Assembly (NCBI GenBank): GCA_021397845.1
Contig: JAHSVC010000040.1
Span: 869,501-933,500, forward strand
Length of the DNA stretch: 64,000 nucleotides
From: Areca catechu
Lineage: Eukaryota > Streptophyta > Magnoliopsida > Arecales > Arecaceae
Reading direction: 5' to 3'
In this document: piece after piece, positions 45,139 through 56,500 of the stretch
Position numbering within the stretch: position 1 is the first letter of the stretch
Layout: the number at the start of each line of letters is the position of its first letter
Notes under the pieces: generated by a model
Told to the model about the DNA's origin: nothing
The model's input: only the letters and a program-made list of their open reading frames with translations
Database searches by the model: none
Translations under genes and position numbers: made by a program

Positions 45139-45740
45139 ACCACTAGAACTCACAAGAGGAGAGGAACGGGAACAGAGAGGGTAAACCGGAAGAGGAAAGA
45201 ACCAAGAGATGGTGGATCGGACTGAAAAAGAACCAAAAGAGTGAAATTGGACCAAAGTGGAGAGGGATAGGCTGGAGAAGGGAGAAACACGAGTGGAATT
45301 GGGTCGAAACACAATAAAAATCATAAGAAATAAAAAAGAAATTAGACCAAACCGAAACAAAGTAAGAAGAAGGAAGAAATTTACCAAAAACTGAAGGTTA
45401 AGAGGGGAATCCACTGTTCTAGAGAATCTGGATGGTTTTTGGGGACCACATGAAGGAGATGAAGGTGAAAAGAAAGTGATAAAAAGGACTTTCAGGATGC
45501 CCTAAAAATCAGACCAGTCGTTCATGAGTCGACACTTGAAAATTGCTCAAGTGTCAATACTTCGATGAGTCGACACTTTGGGCAACAAGTATCGACACTT
45601 GGTCAATTTTCAGGAAAGAAATTTAAAATAAATTTCCATAAAATCCCAAAAAATCCAAGAAGTGTCTAGGGCCCATTCTAAGATATAATTGATAGAATTT
45701 TTGAGCAATTGAAAAGATTCAACAAGAATTTGAAGAGACT
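45139..45740. other. spacer between copia pol and extra ORF, with motif cluster
   Basis: No credible gene. At 45520-45605 the motif GAGTCGACACTT occurs twice with two further variants (TATCGACACTTGG, CAAGTGTCAATACTT), matching the LTR clusters although this is internal sequence. The upstream open frame reaching 45414 is only an extension of the accessory ORF. Confidence 0.6.
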
Positions 45741-47250
45741 TCAAACAAAGGGATCAATGATACCTAACTCTCTTCTAATCATGTGAAACATATCTTCACT
45801 AAGAGATTTTGTAAAAATATCAGCAAATTGTCTATCAATACATGCAAAATCAAGCATTACATCACCAATTTGTACATGATCTCTTATGAAGTGATTTCTT
45901 ATTTCGATATGTTTGCTTCTCGAATGTTGAACAGGATTTTTAGTTAAATTTATTACACTTGTATTGTCACATCTTATGGAAGTTTTACTTAATTTAATGC
46001 CAAAATCTTCGAGTTGTTGTTTGATCCATGGAATTTGAGTACAACAACTTCCAGCTGCTATATATTTGGCTTCCGCCATAGATAGAGCAACTAAATTTTG
46101 TTTCTTGCTAAACCATGAGATCAAATTCACTCCAAAAAACTAGTAAGTTATGCTTGTACTTTTTCTATCTAGTTTACATCCAACAAAGTCAGTATCAGAA
46201 TATGCAATCAATTCAATAGATGAATCTTTAGAGTACCATAGTCCAATATCAATAGTGCTAGACAAGTATCTAAGTATGTACTTAACAGCTAATAAATGAG
46301 ACTCTTTGGGAGCAGATTGATATCTAGCACGCATACAAATACTGAATATGATATCTCGCCTACTTGCATTAAGTATAATAGCAAACCAATGATACCTCTA
46401 TATAATTCTTGATCTACATTTTTACCTGATTCATGTTTATTAAGTTTACAAGAAGGGTTCATAGGAGTACCTAATGGCTTGGTGCTCTCCATCCCAAACT
46501 TCTTTAATATTTTTTTCATGTACTTAGCGTGGTTAATGAAGATCCTTTCTTTGGTTTGCTTGATCTGGAGTTCGAGAAAAAAACTGATCTCTCCCATCAT
46601 GCTCATCTCAAACTCTCCCTGCATAAGCTTTGCAAACTCTTGACAAAGCATTTCATTAGTAGCACCGAAAATGATATCATCAATATAAACTTATACTACT
46701 AATAAATCATCATTTTTCTTTTTCAAAAATAGTGTAGTGTCAACATTACCTCTAGAAAAATCATTTTCAAGCAAAAATTTGCTTAATGTATCATACCAAG
46801 CTCTTGGAGCTTGTTTTAAACCATACAAAACTTTATGAAGTTTAAAAACATGATTAGGACATTCATGATTTTCAAAACCAGGGAGCTATTTAACATGCAC
46901 TTCTTCTTCAATAAAACATTTTAGAAAAGCACTTTTGACATCTATTTGAAATAACTTGAAATCTATAAAACAAGTAAAAGTAAGTAATAATCTAATTGCT
47001 TCTAGTCTAACAACATGTGCAAAAGTCTCATCAAAATCAATACCTTCTTGATTATAACCTTTTACAACTAATCTAGCTTTATTTCTATTTACTAAATCAT
47101 TTTTATCAAGTTTATTTCTGAAAACTCATTTTGTTCCTATTATTGAAACATTAGAAGGTCTTTCAACTAAAGTCTAAACTTTGTTTCTTTTAAATTAATT
47201 TAATTCATCTTGCATGGCATTTATCCAGTTTGAATCTTTTTCTGCTTTTT
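45741..47250 (-). pseudogene. copia reverse transcriptase and RNase H (broken)
   Basis: The RT catalytic motif reads YIDDIIFGATN near 46690-46650, with a stop codon just before it. 46651-46289 continues with GEISFFLELQIKQT and KFGMESTKPLGTPM. 46334-46140 holds LLAVKYILRYLSST and AYSDTDFVGC, and 46130-45741 holds RNase H with LVALSMAEAKYIAA, the catalytic Asp in RCDNTSVINL, and ADIFTKSLSEDMF. The N-terminal RT part (47250-46700) is only seen in pieces. The order RT then RNase H at the 3' end of pol is standard for Ty1/copia. Confidence 0.9.
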
Positions 47251-47253
47251 CAA

Positions 47254-48300
47254 TTAATTGGGTTCTACTTGAGATACAAAAGCTAAGTAATCACATACAT
47301 TTCTTAGAGATGATCGAGTACTTATTCCTTTCGAAGGATCACCAATTATAAGCTCTTTAGGATGCCCATGAGCATACCTCCATTCTTTCGGTAAATGATT
47401 GGGTGTAGATGATGCTCCCACTTCCTGCACTTGTTCTTCTTCATTATTTTGATTACCTTCTTGCTCTTTGGAAGGTCCATCAATGATAGTCATTTTTTCA
47501 ATCTTTTGAACACCTGATTCATCATTAATGGTATCTTCTTTTCTAGGAGATTTTTTATTAATCTCATTAAAAACAACATGGATGGATTCTTCACCTAGAA
47601 GAGTTCTTCTGTTGATGACCCTGTATACCTTGCTAGAAGTAGAGTATCCTAAGAAGATACCCTCATCTGACTTGGCATCAAATTTACTGAGGTTATCTTT
47701 ACCATTGTTTAGAATGAAACAACGGCATCTAAAAACACGAAAATATTTAATAGTGAATTTTCTACTCTTCAAAGTTTGTAAGGAATTTTCTTTAAAATCG
47801 GATGGATTAAAGTATGATTTAAAAAATAGCATGCAGTATTTATGACTTTCGCCCAAAAATATCTTGGTAAATCATTTTCACAAAGTATTATGCGAGCCAT
47901 TTCTTTTAATATCATATTCTTTCTTTCTACCACCCTATTTTGTTGAGGTATTCTAGATACAAAAAAATTATGATTAATTTCATTTTCATTACAAAACATT
48001 TCAAAGTCATGATTTTAAAACTCAATACCATGATCACTACGTAAAGAAACAATTAAAACACCTTTTTTATTTGAAACCTTTTTATGAAACTTAATGAATG
48101 CTGAAAATGTTTCATCTTTATGAGCCAAAAATATTATCCATATAAAACGTGAATAGTCATCTACAATCACTAAACCATACTTCTTGCCTCTCAAACTAGT
48201 TGTTCTAGTTGGTCCAAAGAGGTCCATATAAAATAATTCTAGGTGAATAGTTATCTTTTTCAAAAGTGATTTTTGGCAAATCCTTTACAAGATTCATTTT
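47254..48300 (-). pseudogene. copia integrase (broken)
   Basis: 48263-48015 holds LELFYMDLFGPTRT (first catalytic Asp), VDDYSRFIWI and SLRSDHGIEF (second Asp). 47999-47769 holds the block with the catalytic Glu, QQNRVVERKNMILKEMARI. 47856-47254 holds the C-terminal GKDNLSKFDAKSDEGIFLGYS segment and an acidic linker to RT. Single frameshifts separate the three pieces. The enzyme would insert the cDNA with a 5-bp duplication, as seen at both ends here. Confidence 0.9.
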
Positions 48301-48348
48301 GTTCAATTTTGAAAGCAAATGCATACTAGTATGCCCTAGTCTAAGATG

Positions 48349-48789
48349 TTAAAGCCAACTAGTTTCATTGATCTTAGCTTCCTTTGCCACTAGACATTGT
48401 CCATTTTGCATAGGTAGATTATCAAGATCAACCATGTAAATGTTCCCATGCCTATGACCAATAAACTTGATGCCTTTGTCATCTAGACTAGATACCATGC
48501 ACAAAGTAGATTCAAAAATGACTTTAAATCCTTTATCACAGAATTGACTTATACTAAATAAATTATGTTTCAAACCATCAACAAATAAAATATTATTAAC
48601 ATAAGTAGAGGAGGTGATATGGACTTTACCGATACCGATAATTTTGCCCTTTCCATTATCACCAAATATCACGTTTCCATCATTTAAAGCTTCTAGAGAT
48701 GAAAATTGCCTTACATCCCCAGTCATGTGTCTTAAGCAGCCACTGTCAAGATACCACATTCTTCTTTTATTCTTGGTTGCAAGACACAC
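48349..48789 (-). pseudogene. copia protease and pre-integrase domain
   Basis: The 146-codon frame begins near MCLATKNKRRMWYLDSGC. The aspartic protease motif reads WYLDSGCLRHMTGD, which agrees with the D-S-G core of copia proteases. It continues through FGDNGKGKIIGIG and LKHNLFSISQFCDKG, and into the GAG-pre-integrase domain. This is one of the better kept parts of the element. Confidence 0.88.
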
Positions 48790-48799
48790 CTACAAAATA

Positions 48800-50515
48800 G
48801 ATCAAGTAAAAACTTTAGGTATCCAAGTCATCTTGGATCCTTTTGAATTAGTTGAATCAGTTCTTTTGGAACCCAAACTTTTCTAACAGCATTTAACTTT
48901 CTTTTATCACACATAAAATTTGTGTCCTAATTTATTACAAGCATAACAAGTAATGCTAGAGAAAGCAGGTAGAAAAAAATTTTTAAAGTATTTTTGCTAT
49001 TTTTGTGGGTTAAAACCTAAGCTAGCTTTGTCAAAGACTGCTCTTTAGTTATTTAAAAGCATGTTTAATTTTTCAAAACTATAGGTAAACTTTTCAACAA
49101 CTGGCTTCACTTTTTTCAAGTTCTTCTTTGTATCTCTTATTTTCTAGCAAAAACTTCTTATTTTGTTTAGCAAGTTTTTCATTTGTAGTAAACATTTTAT
49201 TCTTTTTCAAAGAATCTTTTTCTTTCAAAAGATTTTTTTTTATTTTTCAAGATAATAATTTGTTCATTCAAGTTTTTTTCTTGAATCAAATTATCATTTT
49301 CTATCAAAAACTTATCAGTTGATTTTGAAAGCTATAAGTTTTGCTTTTTCAATTCTTTGTTTTTCAATTTAAGTTTTTGATATTCTATAACTAATTCATC
49401 AAAGACATCATGCAATTCATCAAAAGTAAACTCATTTTCAGTTTCATGACTTACCTCATCATCATTGGCCATAAAGCAAGGGTTGGCCACTTCTTGTTGT
49501 TCCTCATTAGAGCTTGAATCTTCATTTTCGCTCTATGTTACCATCATAGCCTTTTTTCTGAAATTCTTTTTACTCTTTTTGAGTGTGGGGCAATCTATTT
49601 TGTAGTGTCCCAGTTTCTTGAATTCAAAACATATGGGTTGCTCCCTTTTCTTTTCTTTTTCTTTCTCCTTGCTATGATCTCTTTTTTGTGCCTTTTTCTT
49701 ATAGTTGAACCTCTTTCTTCTCATGAATTTCTTGAATTTCCTTGATATTAGGGCTGTTTCATCTTCCTCTTCATCTTCATCAGATTCATCACTTGATTCT
49801 TCTTTAGTTGTGGACTTGAACGCAATAGCTTTCTTTTTTTTGTCATTGTCTACTATTTTCTGTTTCGATGACAGCTCATATGTCATCAATGATCCTAGGA
49901 GCTACTCAAGTGGAAGGGTGTTGACATCCTTGGCTTCTTCAATAGTTGTGACCTTTGGATCCCAAGAAGTTGGAAGAGACCTGAAAATTTTGTTAACAAG
50001 TTCAGCATTCGAAATTACTTTTCCCAAACTTCTCATGCCACTAACAATGTTTGGAAATCTTGTATACATTTCACTAATTATTTTAGTTGGTTCCATCATA
50101 AACATCTCATAAGTATAATGAGCATGTTTACTTTGGTGGTCTTCACTTGATGTGTACCTACATGGATAACTTTAAGTGTATCCTAAATTTCTTTGGTAGA
50201 GATATAGTTAGATATTCTATTAAATTCACTTGGGTTTAAAGCACAAATTAATAAATTCATGGCCTTAGCATTAAGCTCTGCTTGCTTAATGTCATTCTCA
50301 TCCCAATCTTCTTCTAATTTAGGGATGGGAATGCCATTAACTAAGATAGTGGACTGATGAGGGCCTTTAACTATAGTCCTCCAAATGTTATAATCAATAG
50401 CTTGAATATATATGCGCATGCATGTCATCCAGTATGTATAATTTATGCTATTAAATAGTGGGGGATGATTTAAGGCTTGTCCTTCTACAATACCAACATT
50501 GATTTGGGCTGCCAT
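48800..50515 (-). pseudogene. copia gag (several breaks, altered zinc knuckle)
   Basis: The start is the minus-strand ATG 50515 (MAAQINVGIVEG), followed by PPLFNSINYTYWMTCMRIY, the usual N-terminal gag block of SIRE-type elements, to 50183. 50105-49902 holds the LPTSWDPKVTTIEEA block. 49889-49533 holds an acidic and a Lys-rich stretch and then the knuckle, which reads CFEFKKLGHYKIDC: the second cysteine is replaced by Phe. The following 49500-48800 is a Lys/Asn/Phe-rich coiled-coil-like stretch with many stops. Gag would coat the RNA and form the particle. Confidence 0.88.
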
Positions 50516-50529
50516 GATCTTTAACTCAA

Positions 50530-50689
50530 GATCATTGGACCTACAAGCAGAGTACCAAGCTTTGATACCACTTGTTACCCAGCGAAGCAATCCAAGAGGG
50601 GGGATGAATGATCATTGGAGCTACAAGCAGAGTACCAAGCTTTGATACCACTTGTTACCCAGCAAAGCAATCCAAGAGGAGGGATGAAT
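50530..50689. repeat. 80-bp tandem duplication across copia primer site and LTR edge
   Basis: 50530-50609 and 50610-50689 are near-identical (GATCATTGGA to GGGATGAAT). Each copy contains the primer site GCTTTGATACCA (plus-strand reading, 50559-50570 and 50639-50650) and the first 37 bases of the LTR (from 50573 and from 50653). The element therefore has two primer sites and two copies of the 5' LTR end. Confidence 0.92.
50639..50650 (-). other. copia primer binding site (initiator tRNA-Met type)
   Basis: The minus strand reads TGGTATCAAAGC, the initiator tRNA-Met site with A for G at position nine. It begins two bases from the LTR edge at 50653. A second copy is at 50559-50570. Confidence 0.8.
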
Positions 50690-52140
50690 TGAGTATTTAA
50701 AAAATTTAAATAATTATGTACTGAGCTTAGAGTGTTTGTGTGACAAAGTGATTGTGTTCAATGTGATATGCAGCAGAAGCAGCAAATTAAATATATAGTA
50801 ATAAAGAGTAAGTAGAGGAATGAGCAAACAATCACAAACACATAGATGTATAGTGGTTCGATGGACTCCAAGCACCTGCATCCACTCCCCAAGCTTTCTC
50901 TTAGAAATTTTTACAATAATCTATCCAAGATTATAGCCAACTTGTTTTCTAAGGCTCACAAGTTAAACCTTTGTTGGTTTTGTCACCTAGGCTCACCAGC
51001 AACCTTTAGAACTTATTTTTAATCTGGGCTCAAAAGTCAAACCCAAGTTGGTTTTATCTCTTAGGCTCACCAACAATCTCTAACACTAGTTTCAATACCT
51101 TTGAAATTAGTAACAACAAATAAAAGCAAGTATACAAAAATAGGCATAAGAAATAGCTCCTAAATGAGTGAAAATAAATGTTGTTGAAGCTCTTCTTGAA
51201 TGCTTGAGTTGTCTCCTTCTTGGAATCTACTTTAAAGCTCACACTTGTCTTTTCTCAAAAAATAAACTTTGTATCTTCTTGTTTTTCTTGTCTTCAATGA
51301 GTTTGGTGAGTATCAATGGCTCAAAACTATTGAAAAAATTATTGGAGACCGTTAGAGTGAAGAAACTAGCCGTTTGGAGCTGTTTGAAAATAATTCTAAA
51401 ATTTTGGTAAACTAGCGGTTATACTAAGTGTCGATACTTGAATTTCTTCATAAGTTGATCTGTGAGTCGACACTTGAAATTTGTGAATCGATATTTGAGG
51501 AAAAAATTGAATTTCCAATGTTCTGCTTTACTTCTGGTCTTAGGCTATGAGTTGATCTGTGAATCGACACTTGGAGTTTGTGTATCGATACTTGAGTCCA
51601 TGAGTCGATCTTTTGAGTCGATACTTGATAAAAATTTCAGAAAATACATAGTTCTGTCAATTTTTTATCTTAGGCTATGAGTTGACCTGTGAGTTGACAC
51701 TTGAGTTTGTGAGTCGACCTGTGAGTCGACACTTGGCATGCCATCTAAAACTCTGCGTGCCAGATTTTTGAAATGTCAATACTTTCTTCATAAGTCGATA
51801 CCTTGAGTCGACACTTAGTCCAAGAGTCGATACCTTGAGTCGACACTTGCTCCATGCCATTTCAAAACTGCATGCCAAACTATAAAATCTTAAAATTTTA
51901 TCCAATATCCTCTTAGACTCATCTTTATAAGGACCAAAATAATTATTTTATCAATATTCCAAGGTGAGAAGATAATTTAAATATCAAAATTCATCTTGCT
52001 TTGATGTTAGCAATTTTGATACTCTTGAGTGAAGAGATTGATGTACCTATGTACAGAAATTCATACTTCAATTGAAACATTAGTCTGAACATATACTCAA
52101 CATTTTGTTATTCATCAAAATTAAGAAGCCAAAGCCAATA
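50653..52140 (-). repeat. copia 5' LTR (right)
   Basis: It is 1488 bp, starts TGTTACCCAGC and ends GCCAATA on plus. It aligns along its whole length with 41501-43067, is shorter by about 80 bp, and shows numerous substitutions. The GAGTCGACACTTG cluster is at 51430-51850. The edge on the GCCAATA side is set by the GTATA duplication. Confidence 0.92.
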
Positions 52141-52145
52141 GTATA
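52141..52145. repeat. target-site duplication GTATA (right)
   Basis: This is the exact copy of 41496-41500. It also forms part of the Tat RT codons for EVY, so the reading of the host gene continues from here to 41500 and left. Confidence 0.88.
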
Positions 52146-52628
52146 CTTCTCTGATGAATTCGGCTTTAAGAAGTTTGTTGACTTCTTCGTCGATCACTTT
52201 TTATCTTTCTAGGACAAAGTTCTTCTCTTCTTCTGCTGAACTAGCTTATAACTAGGGACAACCTCCAGTCGATGAGTGATTACTTCGACCAAAATTCCTG
52301 GCATATCTAAAGTCGAACAGGCAAAGACATCGACGTTACTCCGAACAAAGTGGATCAGCCTTGCATTTGTTTCTTCATCTAGTAGACTCCCGATCTGCAC
52401 AATTTTCATTGGATCATCTTCAATCAGAGGTACAAAGACAATTCTTTCAATGGGGTCCCCACAATCTTTAGTTTGATCTCTTGGATCCTGTTGATCTAGT
52501 GTCATGGGATTAGATGATTGCTTGTATTATATTAGTAGGCATTGCCGAGCGATTCGTTGATCTCCCTTTACTTTTTTGATACCATTTCTAGTGGGGAACC
52601 ACACTAGAAGATGATATGTTAAGACTAT
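52141..52628 (-). pseudogene. Tat protease-RT linker and RT start (host of two insertions)
   Basis: On the minus strand 52600-52520 reads FPTRNGIKKVKGDQRIARQC, the end of the protease region. 52505-52209 follows with an acidic linker, IVQIGSLLDEETNARLIHFVRSNVDVFACSTLDMPGI, then VITHRLEV, the start of the Tat RT domain. 52200-52141 reads EEVNKLLKAEFIREVY, which is continued at 41500 beyond the copia element. The right edge at 52628 is the chromovirus insertion. The remaining protease and gag of this Tat element should lie beyond the tandem chromovirus, past 64000. Confidence 0.85.
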
Positions 52629-53672
52629 TGATGCGGCATGATGATGAAGATGCAATCTAGTTAATGGATTGAAATATTTGAGCAATGAAACCTATTAACA
52701 TTCACTAATATCCTAGATAAAGAGTACTAAGGTGCAACTATGGAAAGAACATGAAACATTAAATCTATGCCGCGATGTAGCTAATTAGTCTTAGAGAAGA
52801 TTAGGATTAAATGATTATGAATCTTAAACCTAGGAGAATACCTTCAATAATTCAGACTAAAGATATTAGGATGTATTCATTACCCATGATGATCACTCCC
52901 TTGTTGATGTAGTTCCATTGAAACACTCGAATGAACTAACCCTGGAAGTAAAGATTAGTATTCCAAAGAAGCAGACTCCAGTCATAATTGATCTTATGGC
53001 AAGTGACCTCCTCTTGGACTCCGAATCGTAGAAGGACCCTGCACAAAGAATGGATTAGGTTTGGACTAATTTGAAAAGACATCAAAACAAAGTTAGGAGG
53101 CAAGAAATCAAGGAGACAAATGATCTTTGATGGAGGGACGAATCCTTGGATGGCGAAGGCTTGATGCTGAAACTTGTTGGCTTGAGATGGAGATGTCACA
53201 CGCTCAAAGAAGAAGCACTTAAAATACTACAAACATTCTTCACAAACAAATGCAAATTCATTTTATTTCCTCATCAAAAAAATAGGCGTCCCCTTACAAT
53301 GGGAGATGTAGAGGTCTTTTAATAGCCTTTCAATCCCTTTTGAAAATCCATAAATCAAGGAGAGATACAAGGAAGGTTGGAGGATATGGGGGAAACTTGT
53401 TACATGAAATGTGGAAGGGGGTTGGACGGCCAAATTGAATTAACCTTGGTCTCCCACTTGAAATGACATTTGAAAATTGTTGGCCTTCTTCATGGTGCCA
53501 CTTGGTGATGATGTGGCTAGGTGAGTTGGTGATGACATGGCTAGGTGAGTTGGTGATGACGTGGCTTTCCAACTAGGATGAGGATTTGTTTATTCCAATG
53601 ACTTGCTTTATCCTAGATAACTGGACTTATTCCAAATAAGTAGATTCCCTCTAATAATTATTCCAAGTAGCA
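52629..53672 (-). repeat. chromovirus LTR 1
   Basis: The left edge TGATGCGGCATG is fixed by comparison with 59740, where the primer site adjoins. The right edge, GTAGCA at 53672, is inferred: it follows a minus-strand purine-rich stretch (GCACCGGAGAGTATTTT) and is not independently fixed. On the minus strand a TATA-like TATTAAAAG lies near 53318-53326. A CAG after a pyrimidine run (52942-52944) and a GGGAGTGATCATC block (52889-52901) are shared with two other LTR families of this window. Confidence 0.85.
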
Positions 53673-54324
53673 AAAATACTCTCCGGTGCTCAAATCGGAT
53701 TGGCATGTTGAGGAGGCTAAGTGTGCTGCTTTATGAGTCAATCCATAATGATTGAAGTTCTTTACTGGTGTCCGCACCAAATCTCTCGGGGTGGCGAGAA
53801 CTCGACCCTGTCGAGTATGGTCCAACCTGGCTTTGATACTGTTCAAATAAGTCTGGGTCCAGTTGTTGCAGGTCCTTTCTAGTGATCCAAGAGTTGTCAG
53901 ATTCTGGTCTCCCTTGCCAACGGACCAAATATCGATAGTAATCCTTATTTCTGGTGGTGACAATCTTATCATCCAGGATTTGTTCAATTTTCTCTTGCTT
54001 TTGAGGAATGGTTGTTGGTGGACACTCGAGTATAGGTTCACTCTCAAAAATATGGTCAGGCCCAGATGGCTCACTAGGTATCATCATGGGTTCCTTATAT
54101 TCTATCAAGTCTGAAATATTGAAGGTCGGGTTGATACCTAGGTCAGAAGGTAGTTCTAACATATAAGCATTAGATCCAATCTTCTTTAGGACTTTAAAAG
54201 GGCCTACACCGTGGGCATGTAGTTTCTTGAAAGTCCCAGATAGGAATCTTTCAGGGTTGAGTTTAATCATTACATGATCCCCATCATTGCTCAAGTGAAT
54301 TTTCTTGTTTATTTCATGATGCAA
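53673..54324 (-). pseudogene. chromovirus integrase C-terminus and chromodomain
   Basis: The 197-codon frame (54324-53731) begins HHEINKKIHLSN, then GDHVMIKLNPERFLSGTFKKL and GPFKVLKKIGSNAYMLELPSD, the integrase C-terminal domain. After a Pro-rich linker comes the chromodomain with DYYRYLVRWQGRPESDNSWITRKDL, where the YLVRW and W aromatic positions are kept. Chromodomains bind methylated histone H3 and steer integration. A frameshift lies between this frame and the integrase core at 54390. The copy at 61434-60841 differs by one residue (Asp to Glu in SNDGD). Confidence 0.92.
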
Positions 54325-55568
54325 ATCCTTAATATGCTGTGCATAGGACTCAGCAGACTCAGAAACTCGTGCATTTATGGGTAGTGGGATCAGACTAAAG
54401 GCTTCCTAGGCTTGTAACCATAGACTATTTCAAATGGACTTTTGCCCGTAGATCGATTGACCGAACTGTTATATGCGAACTCAGCATGAGGCAATAACAA
54501 ATCCCAATTTCCTAGACTTTCTCCCACTAGACATCTCAACAAATTTCCTAGACTTCTATTCACAACTTCGATCTGTCCATCAGTTTGGGGTTGATAGGCA
54601 GTTGAAAATTTTAGTCTGGTTCCTAATAGGTGCCAAAGGGTTTTCCAGAAGTAACTTGTAAAATGGACATCCCTATCAGAAATAATGGTTTTGGATAACC
54701 CGTGTAGCCTGACTACTTGATCAAGAAAGAGCTTGGCTACCCTAGAGGCATCAGAAGTTTGGGAGCAGAGTATGAAATGGGCCATCTTCGAAAAACGGTC
54801 GACCACTACAAAGATTGAATCATGTTTTCTAATGGTTTTGGATAACCCTAGAACAAAGTCCATGCTAAGATCCTACCATAGACACTCAGGTACAGGTAAA
54901 GAAGTGTATAACCCGGTATTTTGTTTCTATTGTTTTGCAATTGCACATGTCCTACATTGGCCTACAAGGTTTGCTACTTGTCTCTTAAGGCCTGGCCAGT
55001 AGAATTGTTCCTCAATAGCTAAGATAGTCTTGTTTCGCCCAAAATGGCCAGCCAAACCTCTAGCATGTGTCTCCCAAACTAGAAAATCCCTTAAGGAGGT
55101 TCTTGGAACACAGAGCCTGTTTTCTCTAAAAAGATAACCATCTAGAAGGGTATAGTCACTATGATCGCTAGATTGTCCTAGATGTAAAGCTTGATAGATC
55201 TCACCAAAATCTGGACATGTTTCATATTCCTCCTTAAGTCTTTCAAAACCTATGACTTCAGTGCTGACTGAATTTAAGAGCAATGCTCTATGACTAAAGG
55301 CATCAGCAGCCTTATTCTCAATTCCCTCACGGTGCTTTAGGACAAAGATATAGGCTTGGACGAACTCTACCCACTTGGCATGCCTAGGGTTCAACATTTT
55401 CTGGGAGCTAAGAAACATAAGGGTTTCATGATTCGAGAATAAGATAAACTCTTGCGGTAGCAGATAGTGTCTCCAATATTTCAAAGCCTGAACTACCGCA
55501 TATAACTCCTTGTCATAGGTTGAGTATTTCATCCTAGCCTCATTCAGATTTTCACTAAAAAATGCCAC
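54325..55568 (-). pseudogene. chromovirus RNase H end and integrase core
   Basis: 55568-54927 has ARMKYSTYDKELYAVVQALKYW, the second half of RNase H with the Asp in STYDKELYAV-type context, and KAADAFSHR, then the integrase zinc module with THARGLAGHFG and CRTCAIAKQ. A stop follows, and a TAG just before DLSMDFVLGL interrupts the frame. The catalytic core (54863-54390) has MDFVLGLSK (first Asp), IISDRDVHFT (second Asp), GQIEVVNRSLG (Glu) and FAYNSSVNRSTGKSPFE. The TAG and the shift after KPRKPLV are also present in copy 2. Confidence 0.92.
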
Positions 55569-56500
55569 TAGATGATTTTCTTGACTTAAGACTCCTCCAA
55601 TTCCTACCCAGAGGCATCACAAGCTACCTCAAAAATCTTAGAAAAATCGGGTAATCTTAAGATCGTTGCTTGTGTCATCCTTTCCCTAATGTTTAGGAAG
55701 GCCTTATCAGCAGCTTTTGTCCATTCAAAATTGCCTTTCCTAATATAATCTGTAATAGGAGCAACTATGGTGCTAAACCCTCTAATAAATCTTCTGTAAA
55801 ATGTAGCGAGGCCATGAAAACTTCTTACTTCATGAATATTATTGGGTGTTGGCCAGTCTACAATTGCTCTAATCTTCTCAGGGTCAGTAGATACTCCTTC
55901 AAGGGTTACAACAAATCTTAGAAAGATAACTCTAGTAGTCACAAAATCACATTTCTTCAAATTGGCATAGAGATTATCCTTCCTAAGTGCCAAACATACT
56001 TGCTTCAGATGGTTCAAATGGTCCTCTCTAGTCCTACTATAGATAAGGATGTCGTCAAAATACATAACGACAAACTTTTCGATAAAGGATCGTAGGACCT
56101 AGTTCATGATTCTCATAAAGGTGCTAGGGGCATTTGATAGTCCAAAAGGCATGACTATCCATTCAAATAACCCATCTTTAGTCTTAAAGGCAATCTTCCA
56201 TTCATCCCCTAGTCTAATCCTAACTTGGTGATAGCCGCTCTTTAGGTCAATCTTAGAAAATATCGTCACACCGGCCATCATATCTAGCATGTCATCCAAT
56301 CTGGGGATGGGAAACCTATATTTCACCGTGATCTTATTTATGGCACGACTATCAACACATATCCCCACGTGCCATCTTTCTTAGGGGTGAGTAAGGCTGG
56401 GACTGCGCATGGGCTTAAACTCTCCCTAATGAATCCTTTCCTAAGAAGTTCTCCTACTTGTCATTGCAATTCTTGATGTTTGGTAGGGTTCATTCTATAA
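55569..56500 (-). pseudogene. chromovirus reverse transcriptase (copy 1)
   Basis: 56368-56099 holds ICVDSRAINKITVKYRFPIP, FSKIDLKSGYHQVRI and MPFGLSNAPSTFMRIMN. A stop follows, and 56065-55604 starts with the catalytic MYFDDILIYSR and continues through KCDFVTTRVIFLRFVV, SFHGLATFYRRFI and the RNase H opening ACDASG. A 1-bp deletion near 56363 (relative to copy 2) breaks the frame before ICVDSR in copy 1 only. The enzyme copies element RNA to cDNA; this copy cannot make it in one piece. Confidence 0.92.

Larger units (their letters stand above)
41501..52140 (-). mobile_element. SIRE-like Ty1/copia retrotransposon
   Basis: The element is 10,640 bp, flanked by GTATA. In element orientation (right to left) it has a 5' LTR, a tRNA-Met-type primer site, gag, protease, integrase, RT, RNase H, an extra ORF and the 3' LTR. 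The copia domain order (integrase before RT), large size and additional ORF after pol fit the SIRE/Maximus group. The LTRs are visibly diverged (several percent) and the coding frames are interrupted many times, so it is older than the Athila copy. It splits the RT of a minus-strand Tat element within an EVY-encoding GTATAC. Confidence 0.93.
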
